Source: Shewanellaceae bacterium UBA2521
GTDB taxonomy: Bacteria; Pseudomonadota; Gammaproteobacteria; Enterobacterales; Shewanellaceae
Length of the DNA stretch: 23,687 bases
NCBI GenBank assembly: GCA_002341165.1
Contig: DDNL01000069.1
Span: forward strand, 1-23,687
Reading direction: 5' to 3'
Position 1 is the stretch's first letter. Every line of letters begins with the position of its first letter. The position numbers and the translations under genes are program-made. Below, piece by piece: positions 7,892 to 15,828 of this stretch. A model generated the notes under the pieces. That model was given only the letters and a program-made list of their open reading frames with translations, was not told the DNA's origin and searched no databases.

Positions 7892-8438
7892 AAACACCTT
7901 GTATTTCTTGTTGTAAGTATATGTGCTCTTCTTCTAGGTCTGCAAAAAGCCCTGTACCTGAAAGGGTTAAGTTTTGACCTATTAAGTTAACCCTTTCACT
8001 GGAATGCGCGATCATCGTATCATAATTTAAATCAAGCGTAGATGTTTTTAAGCTTTGTATTGGGTCTTGAGAGCGCGATGATATGAGTGTGACTTGCTGC
8101 TCTAAAAGAATCATATTGTTATCATGATTCAAAATACCTTCTTCTGCGTGAATGATCCAACCTGAATTCTCTTTCTGAGAAAAAAAAGTGATGTGAGGTT
8201 TCTCAAATAAAGTGACATGAATATCCTCATAATGCTCAAGTGTTTTCGCATTTAAAATACTTTCAAGTTTTCCTTCCACGGTAAAGCGCTTGGTTTGTGA
8301 GCCTTCAATAAAGTAGTTAGCTTGATAACTTTGTTGGTTTATTGAAAGCGCTATATCTTGTGATAGGGAAGAGATATAACTATATCCAGCTACACAACAA
8401 AGGAATAAAGCAAAAACCTTGATTTTAAAAGATATCAT
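7878..8438 (-). CDS. lptC: LPS export inner-membrane protein LptC
   Basis: 186 residues, close to the E. coli length of 191. One N-terminal membrane anchor (about residues 4-24, KVFALFLCCVAGYSYIS) precedes a periplasmic jellyroll domain with NYFIEGSQTKRFTVEGKL and a LNYDTMIAHSSERVNL strand, the typical LptC pattern. It receives LPS from LptBFG and hands it to LptA. The start is the ATG at 8438, which overlaps the kdsC stop as ATGA. A longer frame from a TTG at 8459 is rejected because it would run into kdsC. Identification rests on fold pattern plus position between kdsC and lptA. Confidence 0.92.
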   Translation of the reverse strand: MISFKIKVFALFLCCVAGYSYISSLSQDIALSINQQSYQANYFIEGSQTKRFTVEGKLESILNAKTLEHYEDIHVTLFEKPHITFFSQKENSGWIIHAEEGILNHDNNMILLEQQVTLISSRSQDPIQSLKTSTLDLNYDTMIAHSSERVNLIGQNLTLSGTGLFADLEEEHIYLQQEIQGVYENK

Positions 8439-9004
8439 ATACTCTGGCCTTGAGCGCAAGTGAGCTTGTTTTTGCTGATAAGTAATATATCACATAGCTC
8501 GCGTACTGCGCCAAAACCACCTCGTGCTTGTGTGGTCCAGTGTGCTTCTCTTTGAACTAAAGGGTGCCCATCTTGTACAGTCACGGCAAGGCCACAATGA
8601 CGCATCACATCCAAATCGACTAAGTCATCACCGATATAAGCGATCTCATGGGCTTTTAACTCTAAGTCTTGCAGTAAGCTCTGATAAGGTTGGATTTTAT
8701 TTTCGCAGCCCTGATAAATATATTCAATGCCTAAATGTTGCATACGTTGCGCTACAATTTTTGACTGCCGGCCTGTAATAATAGCTACTTCTATGTTCTG
8801 TGAGAGCAATGCTTTGATGCCGAATCCATCTCTGGTGTGAAAAGCTTTAAGTTCTTCTCCATCATTACCTAGATAGATGCGTCCATCACTAAATACGCCG
8901 TCGACATCACAGATAAGCAGCTTGATCTGTTGCGCGCGCTGCCATATGTCATGGGTAACGGCAGGGTATAGTGAGCGATAACATATAGGAGTATCAGGTT
9001 TCAT
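8435..9004 (-). CDS. kdsC: 3-deoxy-D-manno-octulosonate 8-phosphate phosphatase KdsC
   Basis: 189 residues, almost the same length as E. coli KdsC. It is a HAD-superfamily phosphatase of the C0, cap-less type that acts as a tetramer. Motif I is LLICDVDGVFSDG at about 31-43 with the two catalytic Asp residues, followed by FHTRDGFGIK. Motif II is IITGR, motif III includes a conserved Lys (ENKIQPYQ), and motif IV is YIGDDLVDLDVM. It removes phosphate from Kdo-8-phosphate to yield Kdo for the LPS inner core. The ATG overlaps the kdsD stop (ATGA) and the stop overlaps the lptC start (ATGA), so kdsD-kdsC-lptC are translationally linked. Confidence 0.97.
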   Translation of the reverse strand: MKPDTPICYRSLYPAVTHDIWQRAQQIKLLICDVDGVFSDGRIYLGNDGEELKAFHTRDGFGIKALLSQNIEVAIITGRQSKIVAQRMQHLGIEYIYQGCENKIQPYQSLLQDLELKAHEIAYIGDDLVDLDVMRHCGLAVTVQDGHPLVQREAHWTTQARGGFGAVRELCDILLISKNKLTCAQGQSI

Positions 9005-9978
9005 GACAGGCCTGCTTTGATTAAATCGCTGATATGGATAGCGCCAATAGGGTGTTGTTGTGCGTCAGTGATAAATAATCCATTGATATCTTCTTGTTGC
9101 ATAAAATGAATGGCTTGTTCAGCTAGCGCTGTAGATTTAATACAATGAGGGTTGCGAGTCATGACTTCACTTACAGCTGTTTGATGGATATCGAACTTAG
9201 CATCAAGACTGCGTCTTAAATCGCCATCTGTAAACACACCTATCAGTTCGTTTGCACTATTGACGATAGCTGCCATACCGAGTCCTTTTTGAGACATTTC
9301 AATCAAGACTTCGCTGATACCTTGTTGTTCAGAAACAATGGGAAGGTTATCGTGAGTATGCATGATATCCTCGACTCTAAGTAATAGTTTTTTCCCAAGC
9401 TTTCCACCTGGATGAGACTGCGCAAAATCACGCGCTGTAAACCCCTTGCTGGTTAAAAGCGCAACAGCTAAAGCATCACCTAAAGCTAAGGTTGCAGTCG
9501 TACTTGCTGTGGGTGCTAAGCCTAGAGGGCATGCTTCTTTATCCACAAAAATAGGTAAATTAATATGTGCTAATTTCGCTAAAGTTGATGTACTTTTGCT
9601 TGTTAAGCTAATAATAGTGACACCTTTACGTTGCAAAGTGGGTAGCAAGGCTAAGATCTCTGGGGATTCACCTGAATTTGAAATCATCAAAGCTACATCT
9701 TGAGATTCAATCATGCCTAAGTCACCGTGTGCTGCTTCACTTGGATGGACAAAGAAAGAGCTTGTACCTGTCGATGCGAAAGTGGAGGCTATTTTATGAC
9801 CAATATGGCCACTTTTACCTATACCCATAACAATGACTTTGCCTTTTGCTTTTAAAATAGAGAGGCAAGCAGAAGCGAAAGCTTCATCATTAATCGAGCT
9901 ATACAGGTTTTGTAGAGCCTCTATTTCTATTTTGACGACATTTTGTCCCCATTCGCGCAGTTTGGCGCTATCAACCAT
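9001..9978 (-). CDS. kdsD: D-arabinose 5-phosphate isomerase KdsD
   Basis: A cytoplasmic enzyme of 325 residues. An N-terminal sugar isomerase (SIS) domain (about 30-170) contains VIVMGIGKSGHIGHKIASTF and SNSGESPE, and AAHGDLGMI carries the catalytic His region. Two CBS domains follow: one from VEDIMHT with FTDGDLRR, the second from VSEVMTRNPHCI to the C-terminus. It converts ribulose 5-phosphate to arabinose 5-phosphate, the first step to Kdo. The start is the ATG at 9978 because AAGAGGAAAA lies just upstream; an upstream TTG at 10011 would overlap the yrbG end without a ribosome binding site. It sits 17 bases after yrbG and overlaps kdsC by four. Confidence 0.96.
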   Translation of the reverse strand: MVDSAKLREWGQNVVKIEIEALQNLYSSINDEAFASACLSILKAKGKVIVMGIGKSGHIGHKIASTFASTGTSSFFVHPSEAAHGDLGMIESQDVALMISNSGESPEILALLPTLQRKGVTIISLTSKSTSTLAKLAHINLPIFVDKEACPLGLAPTASTTATLALGDALAVALLTSKGFTARDFAQSHPGGKLGKKLLLRVEDIMHTHDNLPIVSEQQGISEVLIEMSQKGLGMAAIVNSANELIGVFTDGDLRRSLDAKFDIHQTAVSEVMTRNPHCIKSTALAEQAIHFMQQEDINGLFITDAQQHPIGAIHISDLIKAGLS

Positions 9979-9995
9979 AAGGTTTTCCTCTTCAT

Positions 9996-10979
9996 TTATA
10001 TAAAAGGCCAAATAATTGTGAGTTGATACGCTATATATGCAAGTAGCAATATACCACCTTGCCAGCGAGAGAGTCTGTGCGGTTTAGCTCCGACACATAT
10101 CAATATAATTAACAACACAGTCGAGCCTAGCATTATATAGAGATCTCGGGTAATCGCCAAAGGATCAATGAAATTATTTCCAGATGTGGGGTTGATTATC
10201 CCTGGAATGGCCAAAACGGCGAGAATATTAAATAAGTTTGAACCTACGATGTTACCCACGGCCAGATCATCTTCTCCTTTGAGCACACTGGTAATAGAAG
10301 CTGCGAGTTCGGGTAAGCTAGTGCCTAGAGCGATAATGGTTAAACCGATCATAAGTTCAGAAAAACCAAATAAGCGAGCGATACCACTTGCTCCTTCGAC
10401 CATCATTTGGGCTGAGGTGGGTAATAAAACCAATCCAAGTACGACCCAAAAACTTGCTTTGGATGTAGCTACATGTAATGGAACTTCTTTGGGATAGTTT
10501 TCTGCGAGTTGATCATCATGTGCGGCTTCACGTTGATGCATAATGGCATCATGAATCAAGTAAATCATCAACCCTATAAATCCTATGAGAAGTATCAGGC
10601 CATCGAGTCTGGAGAGGATGCCATCATGAATACACCAAGCACCTAATAAAGAAGCTCCGAGTAAAAGGGGTAATTCTTTAAAGATAGTTTTTGAACGAAT
10701 CGCCATACTCTTGACTAGTGTTGTACAGCCCAGAATAAGTAAGATATTAGCTGTATTGGATCCTAGTACATTACCAATTGCGGTATCGTTTTGATTATTG
10801 AACGCAGCAACGGCAGCTATGAACATCTCTGGAGCAGAAGAACCAACAGCAATAATGGTTAAGCCTATAAGAAAAGGAGGTAACCCCAAATTTTTTGAAA
10901 GGGCGCTTGCTCCAAAAATAAAACGGTCTGAACTCCATAGAAGTAGAGCAAGACCTGCAAAAAAAACTAATAAATTCAT
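9996..10979 (-). CDS. yrbG: Inner-membrane cation/calcium exchanger YrbG (CaCA family)
   Basis: 327 residues, near the E. coli YrbG length. About ten hydrophobic segments are visible in two homologous halves. The duplicated alpha repeats are clear: GSSAPEM with GNVLGSNTANILLILG in the first half, and GTSLPELAAS with GNIVGSNLFNILAVLA in the second. These Glu and Ser/Asn residues form the ion site in the CaCA/K-dependent Na/Ca exchanger family. The actual ion in vivo is not settled for bacterial YrbG. The ATG has AGAAGGA about twelve bases upstream. It is the first gene of the run leading to lptB and is divergent from mlaF, exactly as in enterics. Confidence 0.93.
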   Translation of the reverse strand: MNLLVFFAGLALLLWSSDRFIFGASALSKNLGLPPFLIGLTIIAVGSSAPEMFIAAVAAFNNQNDTAIGNVLGSNTANILLILGCTTLVKSMAIRSKTIFKELPLLLGASLLGAWCIHDGILSRLDGLILLIGFIGLMIYLIHDAIMHQREAAHDDQLAENYPKEVPLHVATSKASFWVVLGLVLLPTSAQMMVEGASGIARLFGFSELMIGLTIIALGTSLPELAASITSVLKGEDDLAVGNIVGSNLFNILAVLAIPGIINPTSGNNFIDPLAITRDLYIMLGSTVLLIILICVGAKPHRLSRWQGGILLLAYIAYQLTIIWPFI

Positions 10980-11023
10980 GATTATAGATGTTCCTTCTAT
11001 CTTTTTTTGCTTATTTGCTAGTC

Positions 11024-11029
11024 ATTATA
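11024..11029 (-). promoter_or_regulatory. Candidate -10 element for the yrbG-kdsDC-lptCAB operon
   Basis: Read on the minus strand this is TATAAT, about 45 bases upstream of the yrbG ATG in the 167-base divergent gap. The region upstream of it is very AT-rich and offers only poor -35 matches, so the promoter may be weak, activator-dependent or UP-element driven. Consensus match only. Confidence 0.4.
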
Positions 11030-11099
11030 AAGTTAACTAAGTTTAAAGTATAAAAGAATTAATTTGCGGCAAGTCTATTTATTACACCTTAAATTAAGT

Positions 11100-11105
11100 T
11101 AGAAT
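11100..11105 (+). promoter_or_regulatory. Candidate -10 element for the mla-ibaG-murA operon
   Basis: TAGAAT lies about 42 bases upstream of the mlaF ATG, a reasonable distance for a sigma-70 -10 box. No convincing -35 hexamer is seen 16-18 bases upstream (the sequence there is TTTATT-like). It is the best single candidate in the divergent gap on this strand, but evidence is limited to the hexamer and its position. Confidence 0.3.
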
Positions 11106-11146
11106 GTCTCAATTTTGTGAATAGAGCCGGCATAAGGAACTTTTAT

Positions 11147-11944
11147 ATGAGTCAGTCTCACTTGGTTGAGATTCAACAATTAAAGTTTTTTCGAGGCGAT
11201 AGATGTATCTATGATGACATCAACATCATGATCCCTAAAGGTAAGATCACTGCTGTGATGGGACCTAGCGGTATAGGAAAAACAACTTTACTCAAGCTTA
11301 TCGGAGGACAATTAGCGCCCGACAGTGGCACCGTGTTGTTTGATGGTAAGGATGTGCATTCGGCATCGAAGCGTCAATTGTATGAGATGCGCAATCGCAT
11401 GGGTATGCTGTTCCAAAGTGGCGCGCTTTTTTCAGATATGTCTGTTTTCGAAAATATAGCTTTTCCATTAAGGGAGCATACACAGTTACCAGAATCTATG
11501 ATTCGACGTATTGTGCTGATGAAACTCGAAGCGGTAGGTTTGCGTGGTGCACACACTATGATGTCGAGTGCATTATCAGGTGGCATGCAAAGGCGCGTGG
11601 CTTTGGCAAGAGCTATCGTTCTTGATCCCGAGATGCTTATGCTAGACGAACCCTTTACGGGGCAAGATCCTATATCAATGGCTGTGTTAGTGAAGTTAAT
11701 TTCTGAGTTAACTCAAGCATTACATCTCACCTCTATTATTGTTTCTCATGATGTGCCAGAGGTGTTATCTATTGCTGATTATGCTTACGTACTGGCAGGG
11801 AAGAAGGTGATTGGTCAAGGTACACCGCAAGAGCTCATGGCATCAACAGATCCTGAACTCACTCAGTTTTTAGCGGGGCATGCTGATGGACCTGTACCGT
11901 TCCATATGCAGGCACCTTCTTATAAGAAGGAGTTATTTGAGTGA
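11147..11944 (+). CDS. mlaF: Phospholipid transport ABC ATPase MlaF
   Basis: 265 residues. Walker A GPSGIGKTT is at about 39-47, the signature LSGGMQRRVALARAI matches the MlaF form (LSGGM.RR) and Walker B MLMLDEPFTGQDPISM follows, with the switch His in IVSHDVPE. The GQDPI motif after Walker B is typical of MlaF. With MlaE, MlaD and MlaB it forms the inner-membrane complex that moves phospholipids between the inner membrane and the periplasmic carrier MlaC. The ATG at 11147 is chosen because AAGGA lies about eight bases upstream; a GTG at 11117 is in frame but lacks support. The stop overlaps the mlaE GTG start by four bases. Confidence 0.96.
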   Translation: MSQSHLVEIQQLKFFRGDRCIYDDINIMIPKGKITAVMGPSGIGKTTLLKLIGGQLAPDSGTVLFDGKDVHSASKRQLYEMRNRMGMLFQSGALFSDMSVFENIAFPLREHTQLPESMIRRIVLMKLEAVGLRGAHTMMSSALSGGMQRRVALARAIVLDPEMLMLDEPFTGQDPISMAVLVKLISELTQALHLTSIIVSHDVPEVLSIADYAYVLAGKKVIGQGTPQELMASTDPELTQFLAGHADGPVPFHMQAPSYKKELFE

Positions 11945-12720
11945 TAAACTATATCGCAACTCTGGGAAGAGGTGCTTTTTCTCAGCTAGCTGGCATCGGA
12001 CGTGCCGCTTTTTTGTTACTTGGGGCACTTATTCATAAGCCCGAACCCAAAAAAATGTTCCCTCTTTGTCTGAAGCAGATCTACTTTGTTGGTGTCAAAT
12101 CTGTTTCAGTTGTTTGTGTATCAGGCTTATTTATTGGAATGGTATTAGGATTGCAAGGGTATACTATTTTAGTTGATTTTGCAGCAGCAGATAGTCTTGG
12201 GCCTATGGTTGCTTTATCTCTTCTACGTGAGTTAGGACCTGTCGTCGCGGCATTATTATTTGCGGGACGTGCTGGTTCTGCCATGACAGCTGAAATTGGT
12301 TTGATGAAAGCAACAGAACAATTATCAAGCCTAGAAATGATGGCTGTTGATCCTTTAAGGCAGGTTATTGCACCTCGTTTTTGGGCAAGTCTTGTGAGTT
12401 TGCCCTTATTAACTTTAATGTTTGTTGCTGTGGGAATTATAGGTGGCCAGATTGTCGGTGTAGATTGGAAAGGTATAGAATACGGAACTTTTTGGTCTAT
12501 TTTACAAGATGCTGTGCAGTGGAATAAAGATGTACTTAATTGTTTAATAAAGAGTTTTTGTTTTGCAATCTTAGTGACTTGGATTGCTTTGTTTAAAGGT
12601 TATGATTTAGAGCCTACCCCTTTAGGTATTAGTCGCGCGACTACAGCAACTGTGGTGCATTCATGTCTAGGTGTTTTAGGTTTAGATTTTATACTTACAG
12701 CTATTATGTTTGGAAGTTAA
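11941..12720 (+). CDS. mlaE: Phospholipid transport permease MlaE
   Basis: A 259-residue integral inner-membrane permease with five or six hydrophobic segments. The conserved MlaE signature is present: LRELGPVVAALLFAGRAGSAMTAEIG-type sequence at about residues 98-123, with EQLSSLEMMAVDPL after it. It provides the membrane pathway of the MlaFEDB complex. The start is GTG, overlapping the mlaF stop as GTGA, and AAGGAG lies about nine bases upstream. The stop is followed four bases later by the mlaD ATG. Length and motifs are normal. Confidence 0.96.
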   Translation: MINYIATLGRGAFSQLAGIGRAAFLLLGALIHKPEPKKMFPLCLKQIYFVGVKSVSVVCVSGLFIGMVLGLQGYTILVDFAAADSLGPMVALSLLRELGPVVAALLFAGRAGSAMTAEIGLMKATEQLSSLEMMAVDPLRQVIAPRFWASLVSLPLLTLMFVAVGIIGGQIVGVDWKGIEYGTFWSILQDAVQWNKDVLNCLIKSFCFAILVTWIALFKGYDLEPTPLGISRATTATVVHSCLGVLGLDFILTAIMFGS

Positions 12721-12724
12721 CAGT

Positions 12725-13198
12725 ATGAAAATAAGTAAATATCAAATTGAAGTTTTTGTTGGTAGTTTTGTTTTAGCTGGTTTTGCAGCCTTACTTTTCT
12801 TGACTTTTAAAGTGGCTCACGTAAGTTTTGATTTTGTTGATGATACATATCATATTTATGCAGAGTTTGATAATGTAGGAGGGTTAAAAGTTGGCTCGCC
12901 TGTTAAGGTTGGAGGCGTTGTGATTGGTGAAGTTTCCGAGATTGAATTCAATCAAGAAGCGATGATGCCTTTAGTCACGTTACGTATAAAGCAAAAATAT
13001 AATAATTTTGCAGAGAATACAAGTATATCTATTCTTACTTCAGGCCTATTAGGAGCTCAATATGTAGGTGTTATCCCTGGTTTCTTAGATGAAGAAACAG
13101 AACTTTTAAAAGAGGGTGATACCATTTATGAAACTCACTCGGCTATTGTGTTAGAAGACTTGATTGGACAGTTTTTATATAACAGGAAGTCTGATTAA
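12725..13198 (+). CDS. mlaD: Phospholipid transport MCE protein MlaD
   Basis: 157 residues. One N-terminal membrane anchor (about 8-30) is followed by a single MCE domain (about 38-118) with YAEFDNVGGLKVGSPVKVGG, the MCE core motif, then VTLRI and TSGLLGAQYVGV. MlaD forms the hexameric ring on MlaFEB that passes lipids to or from MlaC. It is somewhat shorter than E. coli MlaD (183), the difference lying in the C-terminal tail. The start is the ATG at 12725 with GGAAG in the end of mlaE as ribosome binding site; a TTG at 12710 inside mlaE is in frame but unlikely. Confidence 0.95.
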   Translation: MKISKYQIEVFVGSFVLAGFAALLFLTFKVAHVSFDFVDDTYHIYAEFDNVGGLKVGSPVKVGGVVIGEVSEIEFNQEAMMPLVTLRIKQKYNNFAENTSISILTSGLLGAQYVGVIPGFLDEETELLKEGDTIYETHSAIVLEDLIGQFLYNRKSD

Positions 13199-13215
13199 TA
13201 ACAATAAGAGGATTT

Positions 13216-13938
13216 ATGAATTACCTATTTTCTATCATGCTATTGATATTATGTGTATGCAATGTGTCTGTTGTTTACGCAGAACAAAATACGCAAAATG
13301 CAACCAAAATAGAAGCGAAAGCTAAGCGTCTTTCTGATAAAAAAATCAGAATACAAGGCCTTACTGTGAATAATAATCCCTACTTTATGATAGATGTTTT
13401 AGCGAATAAAACATTTGATCGCGTTAAGAGGGAAGAGCGAATCATAAAAAAAGATCCGAATCATCTTAAAAAAATTGTTGAAGAGGAGCTATTGCCTTAT
13501 GTTGATAATAGGTATGCCTCGTACAAGGTTTTGAGTCCTTATTTAAAAAGGACAACTGCAGATGAAAGAATGCGTTTTGTGAAGGCTTTTACAAATTATA
13601 TGATTACAAATTACGCTCAGACTTTGACGCTTTATGATGATCAAAAGTTTGTTGTCGAAGAGCCTAAAAACGTTGATAAAGTTAAACTTGTATCGGTTGA
13701 TGTGATTATCAAGCAAACACCTAAGAATAAGAGGTTAACATTACAATTTAAAGCTCGTCGCTCTAAGAAAGGAGATTGGAAGATCTATGATTTAGTTGCA
13801 GAAAGTGTGAGTGTGCTGGTATCTAAGCAAGCGGAAATCAGACAGCTTATGCGCAACAATAAAAATAGCCTCAATGCGGTGATTCAGCTTCTTGAAGAAA
13901 AAGCGGCCGTTAATATCGAGCTAAAAAATAAGAGATGA
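13216..13938 (+). CDS. mlaC: Periplasmic phospholipid-binding protein MlaC
   Basis: 240 residues with a clear signal peptide (cleavage near residue 22, VVYAEQ). The mature part is basic and matches MlaC/Ttg2D: IVEEELLPYVDNRYASYKVL, then DERMRFVKAFTNYMITNYAQTL and the ending WKIYDLVAESVSVLVSKQAEIRQL-type strand-helix. It shuttles phospholipids across the periplasm between MlaFEDB and the MlaA-porin complex. Slightly longer than E. coli MlaC (211), with an extra polar stretch after the signal peptide and a C-terminal helix. The ATG is preceded by AAGAGGA. It lies 17 bases after mlaD and five before mlaB. Confidence 0.94.
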   Translation: MNYLFSIMLLILCVCNVSVVYAEQNTQNATKIEAKAKRLSDKKIRIQGLTVNNNPYFMIDVLANKTFDRVKREERIIKKDPNHLKKIVEEELLPYVDNRYASYKVLSPYLKRTTADERMRFVKAFTNYMITNYAQTLTLYDDQKFVVEEPKNVDKVKLVSVDVIIKQTPKNKRLTLQFKARRSKKGDWKIYDLVAESVSVLVSKQAEIRQLMRNNKNSLNAVIQLLEEKAAVNIELKNKR

Positions 13939-13943
13939 AGTGA

Positions 13944-14237
13944 GTGATTACTTTAGAACTGAATGCCTCGGCGAATCAATTGTCTCTCATAGGTCGTCTT
14001 GATAGAACACAGGCGTCTCGCCTTTGTCAGCAAGAACATTACGGCCTCGCACCTGAAGTCAAGCTCATTGAGCTATCGCAATTAGAATATATTGATAGTG
14101 CTGGAGTCGCATTATTGTTAGAATGGCATCAAATACACAAGAAGCGCAATAAGTCCTTGAAGTTTGAAGGAATGAATGAGCAGTTCAAACAGCTTCTTGT
14201 CTTATATGATCTTAATGACCTCGGTTTTTTTTATTGA
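13944..14237 (+). CDS. mlaB: STAS-domain protein MlaB
   Basis: 97 residues forming one STAS domain. The conserved IELSQLEYIDSAGVALLLEW stretch contains the DSAG loop with the Ser that in STAS proteins is the regulatory or contact residue. MlaB binds MlaF on the cytoplasmic side and is needed for complex stability and ATPase activity. The start is GTG, five bases after mlaC, and the preceding GAAG is a weak ribosome binding site. No ATG alternative exists that keeps the first beta strand. Position between mlaC and a BolA gene matches enterics. Confidence 0.92.
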   Translation: MITLELNASANQLSLIGRLDRTQASRLCQQEHYGLAPEVKLIELSQLEYIDSAGVALLLEWHQIHKKRNKSLKFEGMNEQFKQLLVLYDLNDLGFFY

Positions 14238-14246
14238 GCATAATGT

Positions 14247-14504
14247 ATGGATGTAAGTAAAATTCAAAGTATATTGTCTAAGGTGGAAGAGTTCAGCGAA
14301 GTGCATGTTCGCGTAGAAGGTTCTCACTACGAAATTATTGTCATTTCTGACCTATTCTTAGACATGAAAAGAGTACAACAGCAGCAGGCAGTTTATGCCC
14401 CACTTATGCAGTATATTGCAAGTGGTGACATGCATGCTGTAACGATTAAAACTTTTACTCTGCAGCAATGGCAGCGTGAGAAAGTGTTTCATTTACCAGG
14501 GTAA
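14247..14504 (+). CDS. ibaG: BolA family protein IbaG
   Basis: 85 residues with the BolA fold (alpha-beta-beta-alpha-alpha-beta-alpha). The sequence HVRVEGSHYEIIVISDLF and the ending HAVTIKTFTLQQW match the IbaG/YrbA subgroup. BolA proteins work with monothiol glutaredoxins in iron-sulfur cluster handling; IbaG is linked to acid resistance in E. coli. It sits between mlaB and murA as in enterics, nine bases after mlaB and three before murA. Several ATGs cluster at the start (14243, 14247, 14251); only the one at 14247 is in frame. Confidence 0.93.
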   Translation: MDVSKIQSILSKVEEFSEVHVRVEGSHYEIIVISDLFLDMKRVQQQQAVYAPLMQYIASGDMHAVTIKTFTLQQWQREKVFHLPG

Positions 14505-14507
14505 ACG

Positions 14508-15764
14508 ATGGATAAGCTACAGATTATTTCTAATGGGCCTCTACAGGGGCAGGTTTCTATCTCGGGTGCAAAAAACGCAGCACTTCCCATCTTGATGTCG
14601 TCAATATTAGCGGATACACAATCAACCTTTACGAATGTGCCCGATTTGCGTGATATCACGACAACGGCTGAGTTAATTCGTTGCTTGGGTGCAGAAGTAT
14701 CGCAAGATGTAAATACGATAACGATTCACCCTCAGAGTATTGAACTGTTTTGTGCTCCTTATGATCTCGTGAAGACGATGCGTGCTTCTATTTTGATTTT
14801 AGGACCCTTGCTTGCTAAATTTGGTCAGGCTGATGTGTCTCTACCAGGTGGTTGTGCTATAGGTGCGCGTCCGGTTGACTTACATATTAGTGGCTTAGAG
14901 GCTATGGGTGCAGACATTACTTTGAGTGATGGTTATATTCGCGCACGTGCGCCTAACCGTCTGCAAGGTGCACACATTGTCATGGATATTGTGAGTGTTA
15001 CAGGTACAGAAAACTTAATGATGGCTGCGACACTGGCTGAAGGTGAAACGGTGATCCATAATGCTGCACGAGAGCCAGAAGTGGTAGATTTAGCTCAATG
15101 CTTGATTGGCATGGGTGCTCAAATTGAAGGCCATGGTACAGATACAATTCGCATTCAAGGTGTGAAACGCCTACAAGGGGTTGAATACCGTGTTATGCCT
15201 GATCGCATTGAAACAGGAACTTATCTTGTTGCTGCTGCAGTAACACGAGGTCAGGTGAAGTGTTTAAATACTGAGCCTAAATCTTTAGAAGCGGTATTGC
15301 ACAAGCTTGAAGAGGCCGGCGCTCATATTACTTTAGGTGAGGACTGGATTGATCTTGATATGCAGGGTAAAAGGCCTCAAGCTGTTTCTATTACCACAGC
15401 ACCTTACCCTGGCTTCCCTACCGATATGCAGGCTCAGTTCTGTGTTTTAAATGCTTTAGCTGAAGGGATCGCGAGCATCAAAGAAACTATTTTCGAAAAC
15501 CGTTATATGCACATACCTGAACTGGTACGCATGGGTGCACAAATGCAGCTTGAAGGACATACTTGCTTGATCCGTGGCACAGAAAAGCTACGCGGTGCAT
15601 CAGTTATGGCAACAGACTTACGTGCATCAGCCAGCTTAGTGATCGCAGGCTTGGTGAGTCAAAGCACAACAGTTGTTGAGCGTATCTATCACCTTGATCG
15701 AGGCTACGAGAACATTGAGTCGAAGCTCAATGGTTTAGGCGCCAATATTTCTAGATTGTCTTAG
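14508..15764 (+). CDS. murA: UDP-N-acetylglucosamine 1-carboxyvinyltransferase MurA
   Basis: 418 residues, the standard length. It transfers enolpyruvate from PEP to UDP-GlcNAc, the first committed step of peptidoglycan synthesis, in the cytoplasm. Visible active-site features are Lys22-Asn23 in SGAKNAALPI, the catalytic Cys116 in LPGGCAIGARPVDLH and Asp306 in YPGFPTDMQAQF. Cys rather than Asp at position 116 predicts sensitivity to the PEP analogue fosfomycin at the target level. It is the last gene of the mla-ibaG-murA run and is followed by a 12-bp hairpin before the convergent degS. Confidence 0.98.
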   Translation: MDKLQIISNGPLQGQVSISGAKNAALPILMSSILADTQSTFTNVPDLRDITTTAELIRCLGAEVSQDVNTITIHPQSIELFCAPYDLVKTMRASILILGPLLAKFGQADVSLPGGCAIGARPVDLHISGLEAMGADITLSDGYIRARAPNRLQGAHIVMDIVSVTGTENLMMAATLAEGETVIHNAAREPEVVDLAQCLIGMGAQIEGHGTDTIRIQGVKRLQGVEYRVMPDRIETGTYLVAAAVTRGQVKCLNTEPKSLEAVLHKLEEAGAHITLGEDWIDLDMQGKRPQAVSITTAPYPGFPTDMQAQFCVLNALAEGIASIKETIFENRYMHIPELVRMGAQMQLEGHTCLIRGTEKLRGASVMATDLRASASLVIAGLVSQSTTVVERIYHLDRGYENIESKLNGLGANISRLS

Positions 15765-15790
15765 AGATTCATTCTATCTAGCTTAATCTT

Positions 15791-15824
15791 GATGTGTTTC
15801 CCTTTTTGTGCAGGGAAGCGCATC
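15791..15824 (+). terminator. Hairpin after murA, possible terminator
   Basis: In plus-strand RNA GAUGUGUUUCCC (15791-15802) pairs with GGGAAGCGCAUC (15813-15824) over 12 bp with two G-U pairs and a ten-base loop. It lies in the 64-base gap between murA and the convergent degS. The following sequence (AGGTTTATTT) is only moderately T-rich, so it may be a weak intrinsic terminator or an RNA 3'-end stabiliser. On the minus strand the two wobble positions become A-C mismatches, so it favours the murA direction. Confidence 0.5.
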
Positions 15825-15828
15825 AGGT

